Below the pieces are notes generated by a model. The model did no database searches. It was not told where the DNA came from and was given only the letters and a program-made list of their open reading frames with translations. From Buddleja alternifolia (taxonomy: Eukaryota; Streptophyta; Magnoliopsida; Lamiales; Scrophulariaceae), in assembly GCA_019426215.1 (NCBI GenBank), contig CM033391.1, forward strand, positions 15,426,708-15,490,707: a DNA stretch of 64,000 bases, in the 5' to 3' direction. The position numbers and the translations under genes are program-made. Below, in pieces: positions 13,347 through 25,125 of the stretch (its first letter is position 1; each line of letters starts with the position of its first letter).

Positions 13347-13681
13347 GGGCAAATGTCACTAATTATAGTCCATGTAGTTTCACCATTGTGTCACTTTGTA
13401 TTTACGTTCATCCTTCATACCATTTTCCTATGGATTTTGGCCGGATCGAGCAACATATGCATCTCATGTGTCAATTTTCGGGCCAAATTTGAGGTCCACA
13501 TGCTCTTGTTGTTGGACATGTGATGTGCACATGCTATCTGATCTGGTCAACATCCACAGGAAAATGGCCTAAAGGACGAAAATGAAACATAAATTTAACT
13601 TTAGGGACGATAGCGTAACGTTTGGTACTTTGTTTTATGTTATTAAAGTAAATTATAGGAATTATTAGTGACATTTGCTCT
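13347..13681. mobile_element. small MITE related to 32542-33272
   Basis: Inverted ends GGGCAAATGTCACTAATTATAG and TAGTGACATTTGCTC bound about 335 bp. The same terminal motif (CAAATGTCACTTATAGTCC) bounds the element at 32542-33272. Flanking bases are AT-rich and no clean duplication is read. Confidence 0.65.
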
Positions 13682-14797
13682 ATATTATTAAAGTAAATCC
13701 TCAATCTTTAGAAGATATTTATGTGATAAATGGCTAGCGCTTTGTTCCATGAAAAACTTTTAGCAATTTAATTTTTACATGCAACATATGCATTTTTTAC
13801 TTTTTTTTATATCTTTATCAATAAAATGTAATTAATCTTAATTATAAATAGAAAAACACATTTAATAGTACTGAAACAAATAGAAAAGGTGCATCATCTA
13901 CGCCAACCTATTGTGACTGACAAAGAATGAAATTGAGGTTCAAAATTACGACATATCGAATGATTTTGATAAACATGCTACAGTGTCTTTAGAAAATGAA
14001 GAAATAAAATATAAATATAAATCAACAAGAAGACTACATAAATATTCAATTGTTTAGCTATAACGGAGAATATTGTAAATACACAAAGAACTCAACGAGA
14101 GAAAAGGAGAAGAGAAGCTTTCGATCCATCAGAATTAAACAATAAATGTATAAATGAAGCTTGAATTTACACAAAAAAGTATTTTGTTACATTGTGATCA
14201 AAGTTCCAATTTTCAGTCAACTTAGTTCCTACGAATATTACTAATTCAGTTAGTTAATTTGAAAACTTAAATATTGATTTTTGCCAATTGATATTTAAGT
14301 TTTTAAATAATAATTTGTTAAATAATAATACAGTTAGTTAATTTGATTTTTAAGTATCGAATATAAAATACTTTTAAATAGCATAATATTTATGTATATG
14401 AATTACTTTAACGAGGTCATATAACTCACGTGAAGCGCACGTGTTATTTACTAGTAGCTTAAAATTATTTATTTGGGGGTGTTTGCAAGTCTACTTATGA
14501 TTGTAATTCTCTTTAACTTAAAGTGATAATAATCCATATTCTATAAGTTAAAAAAATGGTGCTTAAAAATGATAATGGTACTTTGTAGTTAAAAGCATCT
14601 TTATTATTTTTTTTGCAAACAATCATCTGCAGTATTTTTTTACGTTTCGCCAACAATTCATTGTATTGAATTAACTTTGAGATACCGGTCTAAAATAGCT
14701 AAAGCTAAAATAAATAAGTTATCCCTATGAATATGCATTTTCAATGAATCCATGTAAATTTATATATATTTAAAATGCATTTGTACGTGAAATATAC

Positions 14798-14831
<34 letters not shown>

Positions 14832-15038
14832 TAGTTGGCATCTTCTTCATATAGAATTAAAGAAAAATAAGTAGAAGATTGACGCGGTTTAAAATCAGGA
14901 CTGGTGAACTGTTTGCTCATCAGTCGCATTTTAGTTTGTGTATACATAGATAGTGTAATCCGATTGAAATGATGATTATTGGGGAGAAAGTAACAAATTG
15001 AGAGCAGCCAGATGCGTTGGAAGTTGGATGGTTCCTAT
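13682..15038. other. AT-rich non-coding stretch
   Basis: No gene seen. It contains a TA/CATATA microsatellite near 14790-14831. Confidence 0.5.
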
Positions 15039-15594
15039 TGTTAGGAATCAATGCGCATAAAAGAACTTAAAAGTAAAAGAAAGCAAGAAAAACGAGACAG
15101 CGATTTTACGTGGTTCGACAAATTGCCTACGTCCACGAACCTATGCTAGAGAGATTTTATTATTCTTGTGAGAGAGATACAATTACAATGAAGAGAATTT
15201 CATCTACTTATATGTTCTATACTTGGAGGCAAAGTTACAAAGACCTAATCCCAATAGGTAACTTAAAACATGCCAAAAATAAGGAAAAACCACGTCTACA
15301 ATTGCTCCCAGCTTCGGACTCGTGCCCAGGCGCCGATCAGGCTCGTGTGGGCGCCGTGTGCAGAGGCAATCTGCACGCTGCTCGGTTCTCTTCTGCGTGT
15401 CGCGCCTAGGCGCGCGTCGGGCTACACCTGGGCGCCGTTTCGACTCATTTTCTTCTTCCTTTGACACTTTGATTTGTCTCCACACTCAAACCCATCAATC
15501 TCCTACTTGGATAACAATTCAAAGTAGAAACACAACCTCTTCATCAAACTCCACGACTCTTCATTATCCAAGTGAATGCACTCTCTCTCTAGCA
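15039..15594. repeat. GC-rich LTR-like fragment
   Basis: Starts TGTTAG and ends CTAGCA, with an AT-rich front and a GC-rich centre (GGCGCC, GCGCGC). The base composition resembles LTRs of some plant elements and is unlike the surroundings. No internal domain follows, and the flanks CCTAT and TAACT do not match, so a solo LTR is only a guess. Confidence 0.35.
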
Positions 15595-15610
15595 TAACTC
15601 AGCCGCCTCA

Positions 15611-15817
15611 TCACATAAGTTCGAGGCCAACTGAGGCCATGAAAAGCCTCAGTTTCTCGGTGGCAGATATTAAAAGAATTATATCTGCCTTGTGTCCTGG
15701 AACTCGCGGATCCATAAGTACAAGAATCATCGGCTTATGCCAACTTAGAACTTCTCGTAGCGAACTTAAAAATTCGGGTTTCGCTGCACCCCTGCAATTC
15801 CAAAAAATAGACGTCAT
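15611..15817 (-). pseudogene. start of LINE ORF2, endonuclease domain
   Basis: Begins MTSIFWNCRGAAKPEFLSSL. The WNCRG motif with its active-site Asn is the start of the APE-like endonuclease of plant LINE ORF2. It stays similar up to about residue 45 (HKAD), then runs into unrelated sequence and stops. The rest of the endonuclease, the reverse transcriptase and RNase H are absent here. Confidence 0.75.
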
Positions 15818-15821
15818 TAAA

Positions 15822-17529
15822 TTACACAGAGGGAGAAGTTCCGATAAAACAAAAACTCATACCTTGGGGGGTGAAAACTCCCCTTTCGGTGGTCATGTCA
15901 ATGTCCGTATCTCCACCCCCTTGTGATGTAGTGTGTGGACCGTCGCCAAAACCCCAGTCACCATCGTGATCAACATATTTTAACATATCATGCTCTTTTG
16001 CTGATTCATCATCTAAGCTAAAGTTATATTCCTTGTTATATTCTGGCAGTCTAGTATGATCAAATTGATACCCTTGAACTGGAGCTCCTCTCTGATCCTT
16101 TAAACTCGGTGTGTAGTTTGAAGTCAAAAGCATTGAAACTAAAGTGAAATATGCCCCCTCACGGTCCTGGTCATCCACTGGGTTAATGGAAGTGTTTCGA
16201 ATAGAATATGTAGTGCCATGTGCAATTGGAGTGATCTTATGTTTCTCCATAATATTCTCCATTGTTGCTTTTTCGACCCTTCTCCAAACTTTGGTAGCCC
16301 CTGCAATTAACCCCGCACTGCTCGCTAACTCTTGTTCCTTATCAATGGCTTCTGATCCCATTTTCTCTTCCAATTCGTACAATGCCGAGAACCTTGAGCT
16401 GCTAGCTGTTGTGTTTATATTCTTCGCTTTTTGCTTTCCACGAGCTCCGGTAGCTGCCTCCTTCATCAAATTGTTGTTACCTGATTCCGGAATGGTATTG
16501 TTGCCATTTGCCCTAGTCTCTTCCCGTGCACCTGCCCCAAAGTAGAAAACGGACTAGTCCTTCGCTGCTCCCTTGACACTTGTCTCACATGGGTTCCTCC
16601 TTCGTGTCCAAGGAGGCATAGAGCTTCTCTTTTATCCCCTGTCATGTGTGATCCACATGTTTCTTTTCGATGTCCGATCGCACCACATGTAAAACAAATT
16701 AAAGATAGACCTTCATATTCCACTATTCTCAATTTCTTATTCACCTTAATGGCTGGTACAAGGGGTTTGTCCAAGTCTAATTCAATACAAACTCTTGTGT
16801 ACCGACCCCGAAATGATTCTTTAGTTTTTTGTCAATACCCCTAACCTTCCCTATGAGATTGCCCATTCCGCGAAGATGTTTATCATTCTAATAATGTATA
16901 GGAAGGTCTGGAAAACGAATCCAAATCATAGTATTTGAAAGTTTAGCATTTTTAGGATTGTATGAAGGGTCCCTATTTCGAACCGTTATGTAATGTCCCA
17001 TAATCATCCACGGGCCCTCCTTAATCACCTTATTATACTCAGCTTTAATTCAAAATCGAACAAGATAGAACTCGTTCCCTAGATCAACAGGATTGACATC
17101 ATAGGGGATTTTCCAAAGAGTTTTCATCCGTTGCTAAAGCATGGTGTAGCCCACTTTACGTCCTAGTACCTTAACCACATGGGCTCGCTTGTAGGGATTT
17201 TCCATGAGTTGAAGATCCTCAGCCGGTATTGTGTAATGGGATATTGAATCATCAGCTTCATCTTTACTATGCTCCACATGATCAAAGAAGTCTTCTTCGC
17301 CTTCTCCGGTGTAAAACCCCGGAACTACCGTTTTCCGATTCCATGCTTGGCGTAGATTATCAGTCTTCCAAGCATTAGAGTGGAACTCCTCTCTCCTGTG
17401 AGTGTTATCCGTTTCAGTTTCGTCTCTCTCCTGCTGTTTATCCGCCATATCCATATTCTCAACCTCCTCACCTGCATTCGGACTGGAAGACATCATCAGA
17501 TTATCAAGATTGGGGTTAGGGTTTTGCAC
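15822..17529 (-). pseudogene. LINE ORF1 (DUF4283-like plus CCHC zinc knuckle)
   Basis: RNA-binding ORF1 protein of a plant L1 element, now in pieces. The N-terminal piece is 17529-17134. The middle is broken by at least three in-frame stops (near 17134, 17050 and 16895). The piece with the knuckle CFTCGAIGHRKETC lies at about 16696-16655, and the C-terminal piece is 16469-15822. In plant L1 elements this protein binds element RNA. Its stop lies about four bases before the ORF2 start at 15817, the usual close spacing. Confidence 0.75.
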
Positions 17530-18350
17530 CTCATCAGCCCCTAAAAGGTTTCATTTAAGCTTCTTCTTCGTCGTCTTGTTAGGTGACACCACCAGGGGTG
17601 ATGGTTAATCGGCGTCCAGCTCCGCCATGCACGGCGGCGGAGCAGACCAGGCCGCGGAAACCCTAGCTGGCTGCGAGTTGCGAGGGTTTCTGCGTTCTCT
17701 TTTTTTTTCGCCCTAGCTCTGAAATTTTAGGAGCAATCCGTTTAAACATTGCAACTCTTTAATAAATAAAATATATCCACAAAATTAAAATAAATCCAAA
17801 AACAATTAAATAAAGATGATGTGTCATTTTCCCAAGTGTCAGTCAATTTAGATTATATATGTATATAAACGAGAGAGAGAGAGACTTTCTATCTCAAGTA
17901 TTCCCATTAAATTCTACTTTTAAACTTTAATTAGAGTACTTTTTGAAAAATTTTATCAAGTTTTTGATGTGGGACAAAGAATACATTGTATATGCAAGTT
18001 ATCAAGCAATCCTCAACTTAAATTGTATATATTGTTTTTTTTTTTGCAATATTCAAATCATACAAGAAAGTGTATTTTGAATTAAATTTTCTATTAGTGT
18101 TAAACTTTTAGAGTATGGAATAAATCAATGATAGTCAAAGCTTTAAACTGGAATTTCATATTTCATCACATGAAATATTACACATACGAACCTACCAGCC
18201 TTCGAAAAGTTCACATAAAAGTTTAAGCACATACACGGCCTTGTGCTTCATCCTAGGATCAGGACCACTTATAAAAATTATTCCAACTTTTACTAAGAGC
18301 GGTACCAGCCTTTGTCTCCACTTAGGTGAAGTTTTTCCATACATCAAGAG

Positions 18351-19036
18351 CTATGATGCAGGGATACTCCTTAAATTGGACCCATGCAGTATCATACTCG
18401 TATCGGATACGCTATTCTATGGATACCACTTGGATACTTATCGGATTCCTTTTTTACGTATCCAAAAATTAAATAAAAAAGAAAGTTCCGGATACCGTAT
18501 CCGATACTTCCGGATGTCGTATCCCATACAAAATTTGAAGTATCTGACACGCCTTGAATATCAAACATAGTATTTTTTTTAATATTATATAATACTTTAT
18601 AGGTTAAAATAGGAAAATAATAATGATTTTGACCGTACGTTAAAAAGTTAAACGAACAATAAGGAAATTGAAATGAGCAAAAAACCGTTTCCGTTTCACT
18701 TCTTAATATATTTTTTCTTCTCTTGCTCCACGTGAAATCTATCATTTACACTTTATTACTAAAGATTTCGAATAAGAAGGTAAATGTTGGTATCAATGAA
18801 ATGACATTCTTATACCGCCGTAAATGATGAAATATTATGGTTACCTTCGAAATTTTTAGAACTTATAAACAATGAACATGTGTTAGTATTGCACTTTTAT
18901 TTATGTTAATGAACATACTGACTCAAATTTATTTTTAAATACATCCAAAAACGTAACGTATCCTATAATGTTGAAGTTTACCATATTTCGTATTCGTGTC
19001 GTATCTGTATCCTCGTATCCATATCCGTGCATCATA
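18351..19036. mobile_element. GATACG-rich MULE-type element, copy 2
   Basis: 686 bp, inverted relative to 10039-10733 and of near-equal length. Ends CTATGATGCAGGGATAC and GTATCCATATCCGTGCATCATA. Flanked by CATCAAGAG and AATCAAGAG (8 of 9 bases equal). The paralogous segment near 43565-43590 has no insertion here, which confirms the boundaries. Confidence 0.85.
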
Positions 19037-19513
19037 AATCAAGAGATATTGAATTTCTTACTTCATTAAGAGTTTCAACTAATTCTCTTTATATACAATT
19101 CTTAAAAATATTAAGCTTTATTTGTAGTTCACTTTAATCACTTATCAATAGCTTGTTATTACCCTTAATTCTTTTAACTAATTGCAGTACTCAAAAAAAG
19201 TAGGGTTCCTACGGCAGTTAATTTCTGGAAATGGTTTTAGATCCATTCCATTACCGATTCTCTTTACCAATTCTCTTGAGACATTCGGTAGCTAAATTTT
19301 TTTGTGATATCACAAATGTTATATTAATGACACATTCCGAAATTAAATCTCTCTATAGCCATGTCTCGGGATAATATTACTGTTCTTTCTCTTATATATT
19401 TGGACCTTGAACTTATTGTATCTTCTTCTTCAATTACTTCTTGTGCCACAAAAGATTTACCACGGCTGGTTCAATTTCCGGTTAAAAAAGAAATTCGAAA
19501 GCTTGAAACAATT

Positions 19514-19992
19514 AATGTCTTAAATTTCGGTTTCGATGTAGATATTGGTGTAGTAAATTTACGGAAAATTTTGATGGAAATTTCAAAAATATTCAAAATT
19601 TCTGTTTCGATTTTAAAGAAATCATGAAAATTTATAGAAATATTTAAAAATTTACAATCAAACTTTTGGTAACTTTAATTATCTTACTTTTGGTACGTGT
19701 GAGCCAACTTGAAATATTATTTTTAAATAATAAATTTTTAAAATGTATAAAAAAATAAAAATTATTCAAAATTTTCAGAAATTTCGGGTTTCGGGTAAAT
19801 TTCAATGAAAATTTAACAAAAGTGTTTTAATATTATTTTAAATTCCGGGAAATTTCGGGTTTCGGCAAAATTTTTGGGAAATTTCAGGTTTCGGTCGAAA
19901 TTTCTGGAGAAATTTTGCAAAATTGAATCGAAAGTGAGATTTCGCTTCGGGAACCTGAAATTTCAATGTTTCGAGGGAAATTTAAGACCATG
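19514..19992. mobile_element. MULE-type MITE dense in GAAATTTC motifs
   Basis: 479 bp between GAAACAATT (19505-19513) and GAAACAACT (19993-20001), a 9-bp duplication with one difference. Inverted ends TGTCTTAAATTTCGG against GAAATTTAAGACCATG. The empty site is in copy 2 at about 44034-44042. The interior repeats AAATTTCGGGTTTCGG-like motifs many times. No coding capacity. Confidence 0.82.
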
Positions 19993-20254
19993 GAAACAAC
20001 TCATGACATGCGTAGATATGGTTTGAATCACAGCAGGCTTGTCCCCTTTGAACATCTGGTTTTTCTAAAATGGGCTTAATTGCTCTATATTAGTAAGTTT
20101 TAAGTTCAACACGGAAAAAGAAATCTAGGGTAATCATCCTAAAATGCACTACGTTAATTGTTCCGTGGCGGTTCAAAAACAACACAAAGATTTTTGCGAG
20201 GAAAGAAACAAACAAACAAAGAGATTACCCATCAAATAAAAAAAAATTCCAAGT

Positions 20255-20668
20255 CCCCCATGGAGCTCAGCACCCATGGGATCCTGGTGGGGCTGAAGAT
20301 TGCATGGAACTTGGGGATTAAGGCGCTGGAAGTTGAAACTGATTGTGGGGATGCATATCAAAGCATTATGGAAGCCAATTTCCCTCATCGCTATATTGAT
20401 TTAATCACTAATATAAGAGCTATGATTAATCGAGATTGACAAGTTCAGATTGCCCAGATTCCACGCGAAGCCAATAGAGTTGCTGACCATTTGGCAAAAG
20501 ACGGTATAAATCAAGCTAGGATGAGTATTCGAGCACCGTACAACACGATCCATGAGTGCTACGAGCAAGACATGCTAGGTGTAGAATGGCCTAGTTAGTT
20601 AACTACTAGTCCGGGTTTGTCGGATTATTAGATTAGGGCCCCCTTTTCATTTCTTACAAAAAAAAAAA
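20255..20668 (+). mobile_element. 5'-truncated LINE tail with poly-A
   Basis: About 0.41 kb carrying the last part of an RNase H domain, a short 3' UTR (TCCGGGTTTGTCGGATTA) and a poly-A tail. It is flanked by an A-rich duplication ending TCCAAGT (to 20254, and again 20669-20675). Copy 2 has the uninterrupted site near 44285-44300. The 3' UTR motif also occurs in the LINE fragment at 42.7-43.3 kb, so both belong to one family. Confidence 0.85.
20260..20598 (+). pseudogene. C-terminal part of LINE RNase H
   Basis: Begins inside the RNase H fold (LVGLKIAWNLGIKALEVETD), so the first catalytic Asp strand is missing. The VETDC and NRVADHLAK motifs match the later catalytic positions. A TGA at 20437-20439 interrupts it, and the frame then continues to TAG at 20596-20598. 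A dead 5'-truncated copy. Confidence 0.8.
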
Positions 20669-20687
20669 TCCAAGTATTTCATTCTTG

Positions 20688-21458
20688 GAAACAATTTCAT
20701 TTTTGGTCATGTTGGAGTTTGCCCAAAACACTTTTGGTTTCATAGGAATTCTTTTGACACTTTTGGTCCCATTAGAGTCAAAAAATGACGCTTTTAGTCC
20801 CAAACATTAAAAAATGAATGTAAAAGAGCGAGTGCAATTCACGCGCGATTGTCTTGGAAAAAGAAACAAAAAAGAAATTAAAAAATAAGATAAAATTCAA
20901 AATATTAATAAATAAAGTAAAAAAAAAAATCCAAAATTCAACCCATCTTCTTCCACCCTAACCCTCCATCCCGTCGGCCCCCCTCTACCCATCCCAACCG
21001 CGTCGTCTCCCCCACCACCCTACCACCAAAGCCCCGTCATTGCCGGCGAGTTTTTCAGTTGTGATGGTGATTAGGAGTTTGAGGGTCGAGCTTTGGAGGT
21101 GGCGGTGGCTGGATGGCGGCGATGGCGGGCAGTGTAGATTTAGCATGGGGTGGAGGTGGGGGGTTGCGAAGAAGACGACTGTTTCATCTTTCTTCTTTTC
21201 TTTTTGTTTTGATTTTTTTGTTTTTTTATTATTTTATTAATATTTTGAATATAATTTAATTTCTTTTTGAATTTCTTTTTTCGTATTTTAAGACTAATGG
21301 CACATGTGACGCAATCACTCTTTTCCGTCTATTTTTTAACGTCTGTGACTAAAAGTGTCACTTTTTTATTCCTATTGGACCAAAAGTGTCAAAAAAATTC
21401 CAATGAGACCAAAAATATTTTGGGCGAACTCCAATTGAACCAAAAGTGAAATTGTCCC
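20688..21458. mobile_element. MULE-type element with captured GC-rich DNA (Pack-MULE-like)
   Basis: 771 bp with inverted ends of about 50 bp (GAAACAATTTCATTTTTGG and CCAAAAGTGAAATTGTCCC). Flanked by TTCATTCTTG on both sides (20678-20687 and 21459-21468). Copy 2 has an empty site near 44300-44316. The centre, about 20940-21180, is strongly GC-rich with CG-rich codon-like sequence (GGAGGTGGCGGTGGCTGG), unlike its AT-rich ends. That is how captured gene fragments in Pack-MULEs look. I do not recognise the source gene. Confidence 0.78.
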
Positions 21459-22044
21459 TTCATTCTTGCTTTACATTGAAAATCAATAAGCCTGGCTGAC
21501 TTTACAATACACTAACAAAATTCAATTCAACCCTAAAAAGAATTCATTACTAAACAAAAGGCCAATTTGACTATTCTATTAATCCACTCTACTCCTATTC
21601 CTCCTCAACACAAACCTGCTCAAAACCGAATAACCCGAACCTGAAACGTTCACGCTCCTTCTAATCGGAGCCCCATCACTTGAACCGGGCCGAACCCTCC
21701 TAAAAATCAAACCCAAATTACCAAGGTTGAATGGAAAATGTAAATTGAACTAAATGCCCCTAACATAATGATTTAAAAAAGAAAAAAACACAAAAAAAAT
21801 TAAAAAACTAAAATGTAAATGACTTTTGTGCCCTTTTCACCTCTAACCCTTTCAATCAGACCCAGATCACAGTTTTGCTCGGCCCAAACCAACCCTTAAA
21901 ATGAGACGAGTCCAAAAAACCTGGTTAAAGCAGGCCTGGGTCAGGCAAGGCCCAAGCCCATTAGTGGTCGAACCTGGGACTAGCCTGCATTTGGCGCGAA
22001 CCCGAAATGTTTCTAAATTTTTCACTGTAATTTATAACAAAAAC

Positions 22045-22100
22045 TATGGTTATTCAAGTGGTTAAGGCTCTCATAACCACATTTCAAGCCAAGGGTTCGA
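22045..22100 (+). repeat. tRNA-like sequence with Pol III A- and B-box motifs
   Basis: AAGTGGTTAAGGC resembles the A-box region of Ser/Leu-type tRNAs, and GGTTCGAATCC (about 22091-22101) is a perfect B box. There is no cloverleaf good enough for a working tRNA. It may be a tRNA pseudogene or the head of a tRNA-derived SINE. In copy 2 the same sequence is split by the Harbinger element at the TAA inside the A-box-like part. Confidence 0.55.
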
Positions 22101-22439
22101 ATCCATTGACCTCATTTAAATTTATTTTGTAAATTATGAAACTTACATTTACACATCTATATTTTACAAAAACATTACAAATAACACCAAAACGGTATAA
22201 TTGTCCGAGAAAATACGATTTCCAAATTCAAAAAAATTTCCCGCCAAAATAGGGGTATTTTCGAAAGTTACAAATTTTTTTAATGGTGTTGTACAGGAAC
22301 CCTAACAGAAGGTGCATATTGTTGGACAAAATGAAATTAGCAGATATTAGATGTGATTTATTGAATTAGGGGATTTTTTTTGTAATTAGGCAATATCTCA
22401 GGGATATCTAATGTAATTATCTCATCTAATATTTGATAG

Positions 22440-23043
22440 GGGAAAATACTTCCCCCCCACCCCACCCCTCAACCCCCCAAAATAAATTATTGCATCCAAT
22501 AAACTCATAAAAATATTTTTCAATCTCAAAAACTTATTCTACAAATTTTTCATTCCAAAAAGCCCAAGAATTAAGATTAACAACTTTTTCGACTAAATTA
22601 TGCTTCATTTATTAAGTGAAGAATTGATCAAGGTATTTTTTTATCGAAATTGTTTTATTTTAAATTTTTTAAATTGATAAACCATATATACGAATTTTAT
22701 TTTTCAATGTTAAATATTTTCAATATTGTTATATAATTTATTTTTGATATTAATATGGTAATTATCTAAAAAATATATTTTTAAAAATTTTTAAGAAGAT
22801 TAAAAAAATATAAAAATCTAAGACTAAAATAATAATTAGTACGATTATCAACATTAAAATTCTAAATAAATAAATTTCTACACGAACCTACAATTGATTA
22901 ATTTTCAATTTAAAAAGCTAAGGGCGATTAATTCCATAAATTTATTAACCCTACATGTTGGAGTTGGGTTTTTCAGTTTGAAAAATATTTTCATGATTTT
23001 TTTAATACTATAACTTATTTTAGAGGGTTTTAGTAATTTTTCC
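22440..23043. mobile_element. MULE-MITE family X, copy in segment 1
   Basis: Inverted ends of the GGGAAAATTACTAAAAACCCCCTAA type, with CAATCTCAAAAA and its complement TTTGAAAAATATTTT inside. Related copies: 42273-43499, 53729-54342 and 59586-60162. It is shared by both duplicated segments at this place, so it is older than the duplication. A C run has expanded near 22450-22480. Confidence 0.75.
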
Positions 23044-23133
23044 ATTTTTTTATGGTGCATTAGTTAACTAAGAATAGATGCATTTTGACCATATTTGAGC
23101 TAGTAAACCACGAAGAATGATGATGAAGGCAAT

Positions 23134-23942
23134 CAGGGATGGAGTCAGGGGGCTGGAGGGTGTCATCGCCCCCTCAATTTTTTTATTTTCTAATTTTCAG
23201 GTATAAATTTTAAAAAAAAATTATTTTTGCCCCCCACTCAAAAATAACAAAAAGCAAAAGTAATTCACATTCCTAATCCACAAATTAGCCCAAATCCACA
23301 TATTAGAACAATTGACTCAGTTGAACATTCCAGTAGGCTATATAATCAACATTTTAAGTTAGAATTCTTATTATAATTTTACATTTTGTCATCACCCAGG
23401 ATTTGTTCAATCATCAACCGTTTCTTGTCTATTCTATATGAGAGTATCTTTTTATTTTTGCTTTGTCTTTTTATAGTAGATTTCCACGAAATTGGATATT
23501 ATTGTTAAATTGTAACGATGATTGTCATTTTTAATTAGAAAGTTAAAATTGATATTCGTCAAATCATTCTTCTTAGGCTTTTGATGTTTTGTTTTATTTA
23601 ATATTAGGACAATTTTTCATTTTAGTTTTAAAACTATATTTTATTTGATTAGTTATGAAAAATGTATCAAATATTATTTTTATGTGGTTTGATAATTGCC
23701 TACTTCCACGGAAAAGGATAAGAGAATTTCACTATTAATAAAAGAGGTACAGAGTACAAAGTATGTCAAAAAATTTTATAAAACCTAATCCCCAATTTTG
23801 TGCATACATATATATATATATATATATATAACGTACCGAACCTCCTTTGGCCACACAAACACATGTATATCACACAATTCTCACCCCCCCCCCCCCCCCC
23901 CCCTCCCCCCCCCGGCCGGTATAATTCTTAGTTCCGTGACTG
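23134..23942. mobile_element. hAT-type non-autonomous element, 809 bp
   Basis: Starts CAGGGATGGAG and ends CTTAGTTCCGTGACTG. Flanked by the 8-bp duplication AAGGCAAT (23126-23133 and 23943-23950). Copy 2 has the uninterrupted site near 54440. A C run of about 30 bases sits at 23884-23913. No transposase. Confidence 0.82.
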
Positions 23943-24261
23943 AAGGCAATGACGTAGAATTCATGGAAATTAACAACTTCTCCAGCGCCATATCGCAATA
24001 TATGTCAACCATCTTCATTACTTAAATTGATTTTTCAATTAAAACTTAGCAAACTAAACAGTTTAGATCTAGAATTTCATGGGGATTAATATATAGTTGG
24101 AAGTTACTAACACGGTCGACTTCTTTTTCCCTTTTCTCAAAAACAATATAGCCTCACCACGATGCTCAAATACAAGAGAAGTAGGACCTTAACCTCTTAG
24201 TTTCAACATAAAACATAATAAGCATTATTAGTATGGATATATAGATATTAGATATCATGTG

Positions 24262-25125
24262 TTAATTAGCAAATTGTATCTCATTATTGGTATCAGAGTC
24301 ATCTCTTGTTGTTGTTGTACCAATTAGCATTCGGTACACTTCCACCATACTTGGCCAATTCCCTGGATCACATTCTATACAATTTCCTGCAATTCTCAAG
24401 AAATGACACATCTCATCATTATGCTCCCTGGTTGCCTGCAATTCAGATATTAGTTCAAACATATCACCACCATCCATGCTCTCAAAAGAGCTAATAAACT
24501 CCTCGTGTTTTTTCCCCGTGACCAACTCGAGAAGCACCATTCCAAATCCATATACATCCTCCTCATAACAACTTGGTACTGAAAACTTTCCATTCAATGT
24601 ACCATTCCAACTCAAATACGTACGATCAGGAGTTGTTGACTTTCCAAAATCTGATATCTTGGGATCAAAATTCTCATCCAATAGTACGCATTTTGAACTT
24701 ATACCACGATGAACCACTCTATTTTCATGAAGCCACACTATGCCCTTTGCTATTCCAACAGCAATTCTCACCCTCAAAGGCCATTCCATAATAATATTGG
24801 ATGAGAAAAGGCAATCATGGAGGCTTCCATTTGGCATGAATTTGTAAATTATTAATCTGTCAAATTCATGGCAAAAGCCTATGAGTGGTACCACAGTTTT
24901 ATGTCTGAATCGGCCTAGCGTTGTAATTTCAGACTGGAAGTTGTGTTCAAGATGAGGAGAATTGAATAGCCTCTTAATAGCTAGACACCTATCATTTGTG
25001 AGCGTTCCCTTGTATGTTGTTCCCGTTTCTCCAATCGCTATGACGTTATTTTCACTGAAATTGTCTGTTGCTTCGCTCAGTTCAAAAAAACTCATTCTAG
25101 TCGCAAATTTTTCCAGCATTGATAT
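24262..25125 (-). pseudogene. kinase-like exon of a BIR-type LRR receptor-like kinase
   Basis: 286 or so codons; the exon probably starts at 25125 after a CCACAG acceptor. It resembles the kinase domain of plant BIR-type LRR receptor-like pseudokinases: LEKFATRMSFFELSEATDNF, Gly loop near residue 30, AIKR with Lys49, GSLHDCL, KISDFG (157-159), DVYGFGMVLLELVTGKK. The catalytic loop reads HRGISSKC, so the HRD Asp and the following Asn are gone. The segment between DFG and DVYGFG is shortened, with no APE motif. BIR proteins bind co-receptors of immune and growth receptors at the plasma membrane and are weak or dead kinases; that role is inferred from family. The matching LRR/TM exon is far upstream at 33336-33854. 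Its 3' end is repeated at 55290-55370 and 61111-61190. Confidence 0.8.

Larger units (their letters stand above)
15611..17740 (-). mobile_element. L1-type LINE, 3'-truncated, minus strand
   Basis: Read on the minus strand it has a GC-rich 5' leader (17740-17530), ORF1 with a DUF4283-like region and a zinc knuckle, and the first part of ORF2 (endonuclease). It stops where the LTR-like DNA begins, so the reverse transcriptase and the 3' end are missing. LINEs usually lose the 5' end on insertion; here the 5' end is present and the 3' end lost, which implies a later deletion or insertion. Confidence 0.8.
17740..24345. repeat. old segmental duplication, copy 1
   Basis: Matches copy 2 (34785-55370) in direct orientation, from TTGCAACTCT near 17746 to CACTTCCACCATA near 24345. 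Roughly one base in ten or fewer differs, plus indels. The right end reaches into the 3' end of the kinase gene. Copy-1-only insertions are at 18351, 19514, 20255, 20688 and 23134. The GC-rich part (21830-22010) and a degraded MITE (22440-23043) are shared with copy 2. Confidence 0.88.
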
